Below, piece after piece: positions 1 through 11,112 of a DNA stretch of 64,000 bases. Every line of letters starts with the position of its first letter. The first letter of the stretch is position 1. The notes below the pieces were generated by a model, which made no database searches, was not told the origin of the DNA, and was given only the letters and a program-made list of their open reading frames with translations. The position numbers and the translations under genes were made by a program. This DNA comes from Gammaproteobacteria bacterium CG_4_10_14_0_2_um_filter_38_22 (GTDB lineage: Bacteria; Pseudomonadota; Gammaproteobacteria; Coxiellales; Coxiellaceae), in NCBI GenBank assembly GCA_002793195.1, contig PFPT01000004.1, positions 36,673-100,672 of the forward strand. Direction: 5' to 3'.

Positions 1-585
1 AATGCGTTGCATCAAACACCACAGGACAATTCGTTTCGCGCATAATAGCAAGTGATCGCATATCAGAAACCAAATTGTTATAGCCAAATGACACACCTCG
101 TTCACACACCATCACTTGATCGTTACCCGCTGCTTTTGCCTTTTCAACAACATGCTTCATATCCCAAGGCGCTAAAAATTGCCCTTTTTTAATATTCACT
201 GGCAAGCCACATTGCATCACACTTTGAATAAAATTGGTTTGTCTGCATAAAAATGCGGGGGTTTGCAATACATCCACCACTGTTGACACTTCATGTAACG
301 GCGTATCTTCATGCACATCTGTTAAAACCGGCACACCAATTTGTTTTTTTACTTTTTCTAAAATCTGCATGCCTTTTTCTAAACCGGGACCACGAAAACT
401 GGCATGCGAAGAACGATTGGCTTTATCAAATGACGATTTAAAAATAAAATTAATGTTTAACGCATCTGTGATTGCTTTTAATTGACCGGCCACATCCAAC
501 ACCAACGCTTCGCTTTCAATCACACAAGGACCTGCAATGAGGAAAAAAGGTTTGTCATTGCCAGCTGTAAAATGGGTGAGTTTCA

Positions 586-586
<1 letters not shown>
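1..586 (-). CDS. kdsA: 3-deoxy-8-phosphooctulonate synthase (KDO-8-P synthase), 3' part cut by window edge
   Basis: Condenses phosphoenolpyruvate with arabinose-5-phosphate to KDO-8-phosphate for the lipopolysaccharide inner core; cytosolic. About 195 N-terminal residues are visible, beginning [20 protein letters not shown]. Family motifs seen are the AGPCVIES strand, [12 protein letters not shown], a FRGPGLEKG loop, [17 protein letters not shown] and [13 protein letters not shown]. The reading frame is open to the left edge, so the C-terminal third lies outside. The ATG (584-586) shares one base with the TAA of pyrG (TAATG), which implies translational coupling. A pyrG-kdsA pairing is common in proteobacteria. 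Confidence 0.95.
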
Positions 587-2256
<1,670 letters not shown>

Positions 2257-2424
2257 GTTGATTATACGGCAGGTTATCCAAAATTGATAGCTGAAATAAA
2301 ATAGTCGTTTTGCTGCATGTAAAGCTGCTGCTTGTGATGAAAAATATACCGCATAATGCAGACCACACGTTAATTTTGTACAATTTCAATGAGATGCTAT
2401 AGTTTTGCAACAAGGACAGTTTTT

Positions 2425-3597
2425 ATGCCATTTAATATGATCGAGAGTTTTTTAATCATCCTGTTTGCTGCCTTGTTCATCACTGTCATTTTTCGTCATT
2501 TAAAAATTCCCATTATTCTTGGGTATGTCATCGTCGGTATTTTAGTGGGTCCTCAAGTTTTTGGTTGGCTAACAAATACAGCCATTATTAAAGATTTAGC
2601 TGAATTTGGGGTTGTTCTGTTGATGTTCACCGTAGGGTTAGAATTTTCCTTACGCAAGTTATTTTCCTTACGCTACGCGGTATTTGTACTGGGAGGTTTG
2701 CAAGTCATCATCAGCATTCTACTAACAATGCTCATCGGCATGGCTTACAACATGCCCACTATTTCTGCGCTCGTGATTGGCTGTATTGTTGCCATGTCCT
2801 CAACTGCAATTGTGATAAAACAATTGTCTGATCAAGCTGAATTGGATACACAACACGGCAGAAATGCGATTGGTATTTTATTGTTTCAGGATCTGGCTGT
2901 TATTCCCATGCTCATTTTTATTACATCCAGCATGCAACCAGAAACGCACTCGATTGGTACCACTTTATTATTAACACTGCTCAAGAGTGTCATTGCCATT
3001 GCACTGATCTTAGCGTTAGGAAAATGGGCACTGCGACCTTTATTTCAAATGATTGCAAAAACAAAAACCATTGAACTCTTCACGTTAAGTGTTTTATTCG
3101 TCGCTATTGGTTCAGCATGGCTGACACATGCTTTAGATTTGTCATTCGCACTCGGCGCTTTTTTAGCTGGAATCATGTTGGCGGAATGTGAACATAAACA
3201 TCAAATAAAAAATGAAATACGCCCTTTTCGCGATATTTTATTGGCTTTATTTTTTATCTCTACTGGTATGTTAGTCAATATTACAACATGGGCAAAATCA
3301 TGGTTTTGGATTTTATTACTTGTCATTGGATTGATGCTCGCTAAAACCCTGCTTATTATCTTGCTCAGTAAATTATCTAAATACAACTGGGAAACGTCAT
3401 TAAAAACAGGGCTGATATTAGCGCAAGGCGGAGAATTTGGGTTTGCCATATTATCATTGGCACTTGCCAATCATTTACTGCCAACCGATTGGGGGCAATC
3501 CATATTAGCAGCATTGATGATTTCTTTTGCGTTTGCGCCAGCCATCATTCGCTACAACGCAGCTTTAATAAAATTTTTATTGCTACCACCGCGCTAA
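2425..3597 (+). CDS. Monovalent cation:proton antiporter, CPA2/Kef family, lacking a RCK domain
   Basis: Integral inner-membrane exchanger of Na+ or K+ for H+. The 390 residues form about 12-13 hydrophobic segments. Family signatures are RHLKIPIILGYVIVGILVGP in the first helices, LAEFGVVLLMFTVGLEFS, and MSSTAIVIKQL with LLFQDLAVIP in the core, ending in GGEFGFAILSLA. The usual C-terminal TrkA-N/RCK nucleotide-binding domain of KefB/KefC is absent and the protein stops right after the membrane part. The start at 2425 is chosen because AAGGACA lies 7-8 nt upstream; a farther ATG at 2389 has no such site. Which cation is moved cannot be told. Confidence 0.88.
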   Translation: MPFNMIESFLIILFAALFITVIFRHLKIPIILGYVIVGILVGPQVFGWLTNTAIIKDLAEFGVVLLMFTVGLEFSLRKLFSLRYAVFVLGGLQVIISILLTMLIGMAYNMPTISALVIGCIVAMSSTAIVIKQLSDQAELDTQHGRNAIGILLFQDLAVIPMLIFITSSMQPETHSIGTTLLLTLLKSVIAIALILALGKWALRPLFQMIAKTKTIELFTLSVLFVAIGSAWLTHALDLSFALGAFLAGIMLAECEHKHQIKNEIRPFRDILLALFFISTGMLVNITTWAKSWFWILLLVIGLMLAKTLLIILLSKLSKYNWETSLKTGLILAQGGEFGFAILSLALANHLLPTDWGQSILAALMISFAFAPAIIRYNAALIKFLLLPPR

Positions 3598-3660
3598 CTT
3601 GTCAACGTTGCACCCAGATGACACAATGCTTGCCATCTGTTATTGCTCAAGGAAAAAATC

Positions 3661-5100
3661 ATGTCCGACATTCAGCAAAAAATCAAAAATAATTTCAGTA
3701 AAATCAGCGAGCAATGGGATAACGATATTATTCCGCAATTAGAAGATTATATTCGTATTCCCTGCCAATCACCGATGTTTGATAAAAATTGGCAAGCCAA
3801 TGGGCACATGATGAAAGCCATGCAATTATTAAAAAATTGGTGTGAAAAACAAAACATCAAACAGCAAACAATCGAGTTAATCGAAATTGAAAACCGCACA
3901 CCCGTCATGTTGATTGATATTCCAGGTGATGCTGATAAAACCATTTTGCTCTATGGACACATGGACAAACAACCCGAAATGGTGGGTTGGGATGACGGGC
4001 TTGGTGCATGGAACCCGGTTATCAAAGAGGGGAAATTATATGGTCGTGGTGGCGCTGATGACGGATATGCTGTTTTTTCAGCATTAAATGCGATTGCGTA
4101 CTTACAATCATTGGATATTCCTCATGCCCATTGCGTTGTATTAATTGAAGCAAGCGAAGAGAGTGGCAGCTGTGATTTACCACCTTATTTAAAATTACTC
4201 GAACAAAAAATCGGCGAACCCGACTTGGTCATTTGTTTGGATTCCGAATCAGGAAATTATGATCAATTATGGGGAACCACTTCACTGCGGGGATTAATCG
4301 GCGGTGATTTACATATTGATACACTACGCAACGGTATTCATTCTGGCTATGGCAGCGGTGTCGCACCCTCTGTTTTTCATATTTTACGACAGCTACTCGA
4401 TCGCATCGAAGATTCAAATAACGGCAAAATTCAAATTGATGATTTATTCGTAACAATCCCTGAAAGTCGTTTAAAACAAATTAAAGAAACGGCTGCGGCA
4501 CTCGGCAATGATTTTATTCAAGGCATTCCATTTCTAGAAGGGGTGCAACCGTTGTGTCATGATACAGCGGAACTCATTTTAAATCGCACATGGCGCCCTG
4601 CCTTATCGATTGTTGGTATCGATGGTGCACCCGCTACCTCTAATGCGGGCAATGTCACCTTGCCCAACTTAAGCGTCAAATTATCTTTACGCGTTCCACC
4701 TACTTGTGATGCAAAAAAAGCCAGCGCCGCCCTAAAAACCATTTTAGAAAATGATCCGCCTTTCGGAGCAAAAGTTTCATACGAGGTAGAAAAAGATGCA
4801 CGTGGTTGGAACTCACCTGAACTGGCACCTTGGTTATCCAATGCAAGCGATCAGGCATCACAATTATTTTTTGGTAAAAATACAGCCTATTTAGGCATTG
4901 GCGGCACCATTCCATTTATGGGTATGCTCAACGAAAAATTTCCCAAAGCACAATTTTTAATTACGGGCGTGCTTGGACCTCAATCTAACGCGCATGGGCC
5001 TAATGAATTTCTTCATATAGATTATGTAAAAAAATTAACGGGATGTGTTGCATCAGTAATTGCGGCACATTTTGAAAAAGATAGCAGGGATTATGTTTAA
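3661..5100 (+). CDS. M20-family metallopeptidase (dipeptidase, CNDP-like)
   Basis: Cytosolic di-zinc aminoacyl-dipeptidase of 479 residues. Metal-site motifs are visible in order: LLYGHMDKQ (His and catalytic Asp), GRGGADDGYA (bridging Asp), EASEESGS (catalytic Glu and ligand Glu), LDSES (ligand Asp) and the C-terminal His in NAHGPNEF. A central lid/dimerisation domain lies between them. This arrangement fits the carnosinase/CNDP2 branch of M20 more than ArgE or DapE. The start at 3661 follows an AAGGAAAAAATC ribosome-binding site. The stop overlaps the ATG of the next small gene. Substrate cannot be predicted beyond short peptides. Confidence 0.92.
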   Translation: MSDIQQKIKNNFSKISEQWDNDIIPQLEDYIRIPCQSPMFDKNWQANGHMMKAMQLLKNWCEKQNIKQQTIELIEIENRTPVMLIDIPGDADKTILLYGHMDKQPEMVGWDDGLGAWNPVIKEGKLYGRGGADDGYAVFSALNAIAYLQSLDIPHAHCVVLIEASEESGSCDLPPYLKLLEQKIGEPDLVICLDSESGNYDQLWGTTSLRGLIGGDLHIDTLRNGIHSGYGSGVAPSVFHILRQLLDRIEDSNNGKIQIDDLFVTIPESRLKQIKETAAALGNDFIQGIPFLEGVQPLCHDTAELILNRTWRPALSIVGIDGAPATSNAGNVTLPNLSVKLSLRVPPTCDAKKASAALKTILENDPPFGAKVSYEVEKDARGWNSPELAPWLSNASDQASQLFFGKNTAYLGIGGTIPFMGMLNEKFPKAQFLITGVLGPQSNAHGPNEFLHIDYVKKLTGCVASVIAAHFEKDSRDYV

Positions 5101-5368
5101 TTTATTTTTTCATAAAAAAAAACATCAAAGCTACGAAAGAAACGACTGGCAAAATACAGTTCAATATATAAGAAAATATGGCACACCTGAAGAAATAGCG
5201 TTATATCAAGCTATATTTTTAAAAAAGAACAAAATAACGCCCAACGTTGTAAAAATAGCTTGGATGATATTACAAAGCATTTATACACGAAACAGGAACT
5301 ACACAGCAGCAGAAACCATAGAAAAATGTATTGCTGCACATTGCCAATTGCACTGTCGCAAAATGTAA
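5093..5368 (+). CDS. Small hypothetical protein
   Basis: About 91 residues, rich in Lys, Tyr and Ile, starting MFNLFFHKKKHQSYERNDWQ. The ATG overlaps the last 8 nt of the M20 peptidase gene and AGCAGGG sits just upstream, so it looks translationally coupled to it. No signal peptide or membrane segment is evident. The predicted fold is helical, with a region (QNTVQYIRKYGTPEEIALYQ) that could be amphipathic. I do not recognise a family. Convergent with the thioesterase, with a terminator in the short gap. Confidence 0.6.
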   Translation: MFNLFFHKKKHQSYERNDWQNTVQYIRKYGTPEEIALYQAIFLKKNKITPNVVKIAWMILQSIYTRNRNYTAAETIEKCIAAHCQLHCRKM

Positions 5369-5371
5369 TAA

Positions 5372-5395
5372 TAAAAAATTGAGTTGCTCAACTCA
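5372..5395 (-). terminator. Intrinsic terminator of the thioesterase gene
   Basis: On the minus strand the stem TGAGTT/AACTCA (4-nt loop) begins at the stop codon of the thioesterase gene and is followed directly by ATTTTTTATTATT. Short stem, but a proper U-tract. It lies between two convergent genes. Confidence 0.6.
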
Positions 5396-5866
5396 CCATC
5401 GATGAAATGCTGGATGTGTTTCATCAACCGCAACAAATATACCTGTACACGTATCGCATAATTGATCATTTGCAAACAATTCGCCATACACGGTGATTTT
5501 GTTTTTCTCAATGGATTTTAAGACAGCGATTAATGTTAATGCTGTGTTCATCGGTGTTGGGCGTTTTAATTGAACATGATATTCGGCCGTTACTGTGCAT
5601 GGCGGCACAGTGAATTGATTGTCTCGCATAAAAAAATAACTGGCTGCCCAATTACAATGGCAATCTAGCAGTGTGCCAATAATCCCGCCATTTAACACAT
5701 TCGGAAATGCATGATGAAATGGCTGTGGCGTAAAATGTGCAATCACTTGCTCACCTTCCACAAAACTTTTTATCTGTAACCCTTGCTGATTTGCTGGACC
5801 GCAACCAAAACAAATACTTGTTGATGCAAATTGATCCTGCAATGCTTTTTTCTCACTCACAGCCAA
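5393..5866 (-). CDS. PaaI-type hot-dog fold thioesterase
   Basis: 157 residues with the hot-dog acyl-CoA thioesterase pattern. An N-terminal CFGCGPANQQGLQI segment is typical of a branch whose members start with a Cys-x-x-Cys-G. The core helix is HAFPNVLNGGIIGTLLDCHCNWAA, where a D/E acidic residue after the GG turn is the catalytic candidate. The strand TVTAEYHVQLKRPTPMN follows. It probably hydrolyses an acyl- or aryl-CoA in the cytosol. The next gene upstream on the same strand (YgfX-like) ends about 16 bp from it. Confidence 0.8.
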   Translation of the reverse strand: MAVSEKKALQDQFASTSICFGCGPANQQGLQIKSFVEGEQVIAHFTPQPFHHAFPNVLNGGIIGTLLDCHCNWAASYFFMRDNQFTVPPCTVTAEYHVQLKRPTPMNTALTLIAVLKSIEKNKITVYGELFANDQLCDTCTGIFVAVDETHPAFHRW

Positions 5867-5881
5867 ATTCCTTAAATATTT

Positions 5882-6295
5882 TTAAAAATAACCCATTTTT
5901 ATACACCGCCTCAATTCGCGATACACCGCAATAGAAAATTGATCTGAAAATAGCACGATACTTTTTTTGTGTTTTGATGACAATAACTGAAAATGTAAAA
6001 TCATGATATGACGAAACATCACGCTGTCTCCCAACAGCGTAGCGCGCACCACTTGATCATGCGACAAGTATAAAATCCATTCGCGCTCTTTTGAAAACAG
6101 GAGTGCGCATATGGTTGAACGCGCATAAAAAAGAGAATATGCAGTTAAAACAAGCACGCTGATCAACAGCATAAAAAACAACCACCCGGAAAAAGAAATC
6201 CAAATACAGATTAATGCAAAAATAAACAGCAGCATCACATTCAAAAAAAAGAGAAGGGATGCTGACGGTTGAAATAATTTTATATATTGACCCAT
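5882..6295 (-). CDS. YgfX-like small membrane protein
   Basis: 137 residues with an N-terminal hydrophobic hairpin (two membrane segments at about residues 12-35 and 38-55) and a cytosolic C-terminal part. Layout and motifs such as REWILYLSHDQVVRATLLGDS and a C-terminal FRELRRC-like segment fit the YgfX/CptA family, whose E. coli member is linked to SdhE and cell-shape toxicity. No sdhE gene is adjacent here. Family assignment rests on layout and is moderate. It is divergent from the DAK2-DegV gene across a 128-bp promoter region. Confidence 0.6.
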   Translation of the reverse strand: MGQYIKLFQPSASLLFFLNVMLLFIFALICIWISFSGWLFFMLLISVLVLTAYSLFYARSTICALLFSKEREWILYLSHDQVVRATLLGDSVMFRHIMILHFQLLSSKHKKSIVLFSDQFSIAVYRELRRCIKMGYF

Positions 6296-6423
6296 GCATC
6301 AAAAGTGTACACAAGATTGACAGATGAACAATACAGTAATGCATAAAGTCTGATCTAGGAGCACTCGCTCCCCCCATTATATTTTGTTATGATTCGTCGA
6401 CTCAAATGGAAATGGAATATTTT

Positions 6424-8325
6424 ATGTCACCACATCCTGCAAAAATCATTTACCTTGATGGAACACGTTTATATCGCGCTATCGTTGCTGGTATTCGCCA
6501 AGTCATTTCAAAACAAGAGCATTTGAATAACATTAACGTATTTCCTGTCCCTGATCGTGATACGGGCACCAACATGGCGCTCACACTAAGCGCAATCTTG
6601 GAAGGTGCTTACTCGCATCACAATGCACATATCCATGAATTATTAAACACGGTTGCGGATTCTGCATTAAATGGCGCACGCGGTAATTCAGGTGCTATTT
6701 TAGCGCAATTTTTTCAAGGATTAAGCGAAGGCGCTAAAACAGTTGATAAAGAAATGACAACTAAAAATTTTGTTGCCGCAATTGCAACCGCTGTGAACTT
6801 TGCGCACAAAGCATTATCTCAACGCAAAGAAGGCACCATCCTCACCATCATGCGTGATTTTTCGGATGAAATTACACATCAACAGTTGGCCAATAACGAA
6901 TTAGATTTTGTTACTTTATTATCCTCAGGTATTGAGCGCGCTCAAAAATCACTGCAACACACCATTCAGCAACTCAAAGAATTAAAAAAAGCAGGTGTTG
7001 TGGATGCGGGCGCACAAGGCTTTGTTGAATTTCTCAATGGGATTTATTATTTTGTCCTGAATGGCTCAATCAAAAAACTACATGATGAGCTAGCAGAAAT
7101 AACGGTTATTCAACCAATCGATGACACACCTCACGAAATCGATGAACGTTATCGTTTCTGCACAGAATGCTTAATTAATAAAAAAGATTTACGCAATATT
7201 GATCAAGATGAATTGCGCCAAATCCTCGACGAATTGGGCAATAGTTTAATTATCGCAGGATCACAATCTAAAACAAAAATTCACATTCACACCAACAACC
7301 CTTCAAATGTGTTTGAAGTATGCCGACAATATGGTGATGTGTCCGGCGAAAAAGCAGATGACATGATCAAGCAACAAAAATCATTTGCCAATCGGAAAAC
7401 ACGCGTCGCGATACTCACTGACTCGGCTGCCGACCTACCCCCAGAAATTATTTCACAAATGCATATTCATGTTGTACCGCTTGTTATTAATTTCGGACAA
7501 CACACTTTTCTTGATAAAATTTCAATCACGCCAGAAGAATTTCATCAAGCATTAAAAAACAAAGCCATTCACCCCACTACATCACAACCCAGCTTTGGAG
7601 ATTTTCACAGACAATATCAATATCTCGCTACGCACTTTGATGCAATTATTGCGCTACATATTCCTCGATCCATTAGCGGGACTGTATCCGCTTCTGAAAA
7701 AGCAGCAGAAAAAATTAACGGCGAAACAAAAATTACAGTAATAGATACAATTAATGTATCATCAGCACAAGGCTTGATTGTGTTATATGCAGCAGAAGCA
7801 TCGCAAGCTGGTCATACTCATGACGATATCGTTAGCATGACAAAAGAAATGATTTCAAAAACAGACTATTTTGCAGCCATTACACAACTTGATTTTCTGG
7901 TGCGCGGCGGTAGATTATCCCTTAAATTAAAAAAAATAATGGATTTTTTTAAAATTTCTCCGCTTGCCACCATTACAAAAAATGGCACTGTCAAACCACA
8001 CCGCTTAATATGGGGCAGAAAAAACTTATCTGGTAAATTATTTTGTTTTACCAAAAAAAAGCTGGATCGTGATAAAAAATATCGTCTATCCATCGTACAT
8101 ACTGATTTAGAAAATGAAGCACAGCAATTGGCTACATTACTCAAACAGCATTTTTCAGATCAAATTGATCAGCTGTTTGTGCTACCGTGTTGCGCCAGCT
8201 TGGCTGTACATGCAGGACCTAATGCATTAGGTATTGCCATTCAAGAATACACGCCTATTCCATCCGTTATTACAACCATCAATTCAACAACAAAAGAAAA
8301 AGAAAATTATGCTACAGTTGAGTGA
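6424..8325 (+). CDS. DAK2-DegV fusion protein (fatty-acid kinase-like plus fatty-acid-binding domain)
   Basis: 633 residues combining two modules that are separate FakA and FakB subunits in Firmicutes. The N-terminal DAK2 ATP-binding domain (about 1-210) has NVFPVPDRDTGTNMALTL and SALNGARGNSGAILAQFF; a middle FakA-like domain reaches about residue 320. The C-terminal DegV domain (about 325-625) starts VAILTDSAADLPPEI and includes HPTTSQPSFGDF, IPRSISGT and FLVRGGRLS. The fusion would phosphorylate a bound fatty acid or acyl-like ligand. The PDGDTG loop common in the family reads PDRDTG. The start at 6424 is preferred over 6406 by a GGAATATTTT site. Overlaps the ABC-F gene by 17 bp. Confidence 0.85.
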   Translation: MSPHPAKIIYLDGTRLYRAIVAGIRQVISKQEHLNNINVFPVPDRDTGTNMALTLSAILEGAYSHHNAHIHELLNTVADSALNGARGNSGAILAQFFQGLSEGAKTVDKEMTTKNFVAAIATAVNFAHKALSQRKEGTILTIMRDFSDEITHQQLANNELDFVTLLSSGIERAQKSLQHTIQQLKELKKAGVVDAGAQGFVEFLNGIYYFVLNGSIKKLHDELAEITVIQPIDDTPHEIDERYRFCTECLINKKDLRNIDQDELRQILDELGNSLIIAGSQSKTKIHIHTNNPSNVFEVCRQYGDVSGEKADDMIKQQKSFANRKTRVAILTDSAADLPPEIISQMHIHVVPLVINFGQHTFLDKISITPEEFHQALKNKAIHPTTSQPSFGDFHRQYQYLATHFDAIIALHIPRSISGTVSASEKAAEKINGETKITVIDTINVSSAQGLIVLYAAEASQAGHTHDDIVSMTKEMISKTDYFAAITQLDFLVRGGRLSLKLKKIMDFFKISPLATITKNGTVKPHRLIWGRKNLSGKLFCFTKKKLDRDKKYRLSIVHTDLENEAQQLATLLKQHFSDQIDQLFVLPCCASLAVHAGPNALGIAIQEYTPIPSVITTINSTTKEKENYATVE

Positions 8326-10126
8326 CATCACATTACGCCGCGGCACCAAAGTATTATTGGAAGAAACATCACTTCGCTTAGATGTGGGATATAAAGCTGG
8401 ATTAATTGGTAAAAATGGCGCAGGCAAAACCTCATTATTAAAATTGATCATGCATGAACTGCAAGAAGATCACGGTAAGATTTTTCTACCCAATGCATGG
8501 CAAATTGCACATTTATCACAAGAACTACCCGAAACAAAAGAAACTGCTTTTGCATTTGTACGTGCCGGCGATATTGCATGGGTCACCCTACAAGCAAAAA
8601 TAACAGAAGCAGAACAAAAAAATGATGGGATGGCCATCGGTAACTTGCTTGCAGAATTAGAAAGCATTGATGGTTACCGCATTGACTCACGTGTTGCCAT
8701 TGTTTTAAAAGGATTGGGGTTTTCAGATGCGGAACTAGAAAGACCCGTTAAATCTTTTTCAGGTGGCTGGCAGATGCGTTTACAGCTAGCACGTGTATTA
8801 ATGTCACGCGCTGATTTATTATTACTCGATGAACCAACAAACCATTTGGATTTTGAAACAATCGCATGGCTTACACAATGGGCAAGAGAATACAAAGGCA
8901 CCTGCATGATCATTTCACATGATCGTTATTTTTTAGATGAAGTAACAACACACACCATTCAATTGGCCAATCAAAAATTGAAATTATTTCAAGGTAATTA
9001 TTCTTCATTTGCAAGACAATTTGAAGAAGCGCTCATGCTCCAAGAAAAAATGAATACCAAGATTTTAAAAAAACGAGCACATTTACAGAAATTCATTGAT
9101 CGATTTGGCGCAAAAGCATCAAAAGCCAAACAAGCACAAAGCCGAGCAAAAGCGTTAGAAAAATTAAGCGTTTCTGCCGATTGGCAAGAAGATGACAACC
9201 ATATTTCCTTTGAATTTTTTGAACCGAAATCAACAGGCTACCCCACCATTTCGATTCGCGCTGACTTTGGCTATCAAGACAAAGTGATTTTGCATGATGT
9301 CAGCTTAAATTTAGCAGAAGGCGATCGAATTGGCGTCATTGGTATCAATGGCAGTGGGAAATCCACCTTATTAAAATCCATCGCACGACAAATTCACCCT
9401 ATCAAAGGCGAAATGAATTTTCATCCGCAAACCAACATTGGTTATTTTTCACAAGATCAAGTTGATATGTTGCATTTAGATGAAACACCGCTTGATCATT
9501 TTAAAACACTATTTCCAGAAGTATCCGAATCCGCAGCACGTGGATTTTTAGGACGCTTTGGTTTTAGCAGTGATCGTGTATTTCAGCAAGTTGATTTATT
9601 TTCTGGCGGTGAAAAGGCACGCTTGGCATTGGCTTTATTAATTTGGAAAAAACCAAATGTATTATTACTTGATGAACCAACCAATCATTTAGATATGCAT
9701 ATTCGTGAAGCATTAATTATTGCATTAGAAAGCTTTACTGGCGCATTACTATTGGTATCGCATGATCGTTATTTTATTGAATGTTCTGTAGATAGCCTAT
9801 GGTTAGTTAATCAGGGAACGGTCAGTGTTTATGATGGCACGCTTGCTGATTATGAGGTTTCACAACTCGCAACCCATCCAACACATGCACATACTAAAAA
9901 AATGACCACTAAAGTCATCAACAAAGATGCTAAAAAAATCATTCAACAAATTGAACGAGACATTGTAGCTCTCGAAAATAAAATGCAAAAAATTGAAAAA
10001 GAATTGGCTGATCCCGCATTATATGAAAAAAACAATGCTGATAAATTAAAACAATTATCACAACAGCAAGCACAGCTGAAAAAAGAAATTGAAACGAAAG
10101 AAAAAGAATGGATGGCATTAACTTAA
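8309..10126 (+). CDS. ABC-F family ATPase (YheS/Uup type, ribosome-associated)
   Basis: 605 residues, soluble, with two ABC domains and no membrane segments. Domain 1 has Walker A GKNGAGKTS, signature FSGGWQMRL and Walker B LLLLDEPTNHLD. Domain 2 has Walker A GINGSGKST, signature FSGGEKARL and Walker B VLLLDEPTNHLD. The inter-domain linker carries the charged FIDRFGAKASKAKQAQSR helix that reaches toward the ribosomal E/P site in this family. The C-terminus is a coiled coil of about 75 residues, as in YheS or Uup. The start MLQLSDITLRRG is chosen by homology; it overlaps the preceding gene by 17 bp, suggesting coupling. Confidence 0.92.
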   Translation: MLQLSDITLRRGTKVLLEETSLRLDVGYKAGLIGKNGAGKTSLLKLIMHELQEDHGKIFLPNAWQIAHLSQELPETKETAFAFVRAGDIAWVTLQAKITEAEQKNDGMAIGNLLAELESIDGYRIDSRVAIVLKGLGFSDAELERPVKSFSGGWQMRLQLARVLMSRADLLLLDEPTNHLDFETIAWLTQWAREYKGTCMIISHDRYFLDEVTTHTIQLANQKLKLFQGNYSSFARQFEEALMLQEKMNTKILKKRAHLQKFIDRFGAKASKAKQAQSRAKALEKLSVSADWQEDDNHISFEFFEPKSTGYPTISIRADFGYQDKVILHDVSLNLAEGDRIGVIGINGSGKSTLLKSIARQIHPIKGEMNFHPQTNIGYFSQDQVDMLHLDETPLDHFKTLFPEVSESAARGFLGRFGFSSDRVFQQVDLFSGGEKARLALALLIWKKPNVLLLDEPTNHLDMHIREALIIALESFTGALLLVSHDRYFIECSVDSLWLVNQGTVSVYDGTLADYEVSQLATHPTHAHTKKMTTKVINKDAKKIIQQIERDIVALENKMQKIEKELADPALYEKNNADKLKQLSQQQAQLKKEIETKEKEWMALT

Positions 10127-10155
10127 AAAAATGAATGCCTTTTGCGAGAGCGTAT

Positions 10156-10740
10156 ATGAAAATTATTTGCATCGGTAGAAATTATCAAGAACACGCGCGT
10201 GAATTAAATAATGCGATTCCAACTGAGCCTGTTATTTTTTTAAAACCCGAAACAGCACTTTTAACAAATAATCGGCCATTTATCTATCCGAGCTTCTCAA
10301 AAAATATCCATCATGAAATTGAAGTGGTATTAAAAATAGATAAAACAGGAAAAAATTTTAATGCTATTGGTATTGGCATTGATTTTACTGCGCGCGATAT
10401 TCAAGATCACTGCAAAAAAAATGGGTTGCCATGGGAAAAAGCGAAAGCGTTTGACCATTCCGCTGTGATCAGTAATTTTATTTCAAAGGAAAAATTTCAA
10501 GACTTAAGTCATCTTCATTTTTCACTCGACATTAACGGCAAAAAAGTACAAAGCGGTAACACAGCCGATATGATTTTTTCTTTTGAAACATTACTGAAAG
10601 CAATATCACGTTACTTTACGCTTCAAGAAAATGATTTGATTTTTACGGGCACGCCAGCTGGCGTAGGCGCAGTACATCATGGCGATACATTAACAGGTTA
10701 CCTTGAAAGTCAGGCGATACTGCATTTTGTTATTCAATAA
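10156..10740 (+). CDS. Fumarylacetoacetate hydrolase (FAH) family protein
   Basis: 194 residues starting MKIICIGRNYQEHARELN. Family residues visible are the KPETALL segment, the metal-binding HHEIEVVLKI (Glu ligands), GIGIDFTARDIQDHCKK (Asp ligand), and ENDLIFTGTPAGVGAV near the C-terminus. Such proteins hydrolyse or decarboxylate acylpyruvates and some decarboxylate oxaloacetate. Short for the family (about 200-220) but complete. It begins 29 bp after the ABC-F gene on the same strand and probably shares its transcript. Confidence 0.88.
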   Translation: MKIICIGRNYQEHARELNNAIPTEPVIFLKPETALLTNNRPFIYPSFSKNIHHEIEVVLKIDKTGKNFNAIGIGIDFTARDIQDHCKKNGLPWEKAKAFDHSAVISNFISKEKFQDLSHLHFSLDINGKKVQSGNTADMIFSFETLLKAISRYFTLQENDLIFTGTPAGVGAVHHGDTLTGYLESQAILHFVIQ

Positions 10741-10895
10741 AAATGACTAGCCATGTGTTCATCAAGTCGAACTGAGATTCACCAAGATCAAAAGATCCTA
10801 TCGATTTACGCTTTGCCATGGATTATCATAAACATCAGCAACAACGCTACTTGCTGGTGGGTTGTATATCATATTTAATTTGGAGATAAACTGAA

Positions 10896-11042
10896 ATGAA
10901 ACACTTAAAACTACTATCAACTTGCATTGTTATATCATTAGCGGTTGTGCTTACCGGCTGCCACACTGTGTACGGTGTAGGACAGGATCTTCAAGAAGGC
11001 GGTAAAACATTATCTAAATCAGCAGAAAAACATGGGGGCTAA
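10896..11042 (+). CDS. Entericidin-like small lipoprotein
   Basis: A 48-residue open frame, MKHLKLLSTCIVISLAVVLT then GC, with a perfect lipobox (LTGC, Cys22) and a short mature part of Gly, Lys and Ser (HTVYGVGQDLQEGGKTLSKS). This matches the entericidin EcnA/EcnB pattern. A good ribosome-binding site (TGGAGA, 9 nt upstream) supports translation. The mature lipoprotein would sit in the outer membrane. The 155-bp gap before it contains no other gene that I can see. Confidence 0.8.
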   Translation: MKHLKLLSTCIVISLAVVLTGCHTVYGVGQDLQEGGKTLSKSAEKHGG

Positions 11043-11062
11043 CTGATTATACTTTTGAAGCT

Positions 11063-11096
11063 TACCAAGACTGACAACATGATATCAGTCTTGGTA
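11063..11096. terminator. 12-bp perfect inverted repeat between convergent genes
   Basis: TACCAAGACTGA and TCAGTCTTGGTA flank a 10-nt loop directly after the entericidin-like gene and before the end of the minus-strand membrane protein gene. The strong stem and convergent position suggest a bidirectional terminator. There is no clean U-tract on either side, so termination is inferred. Confidence 0.55.
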
Positions 11097-11112
11097 GGGA
11101 TAACCGTGTTTC

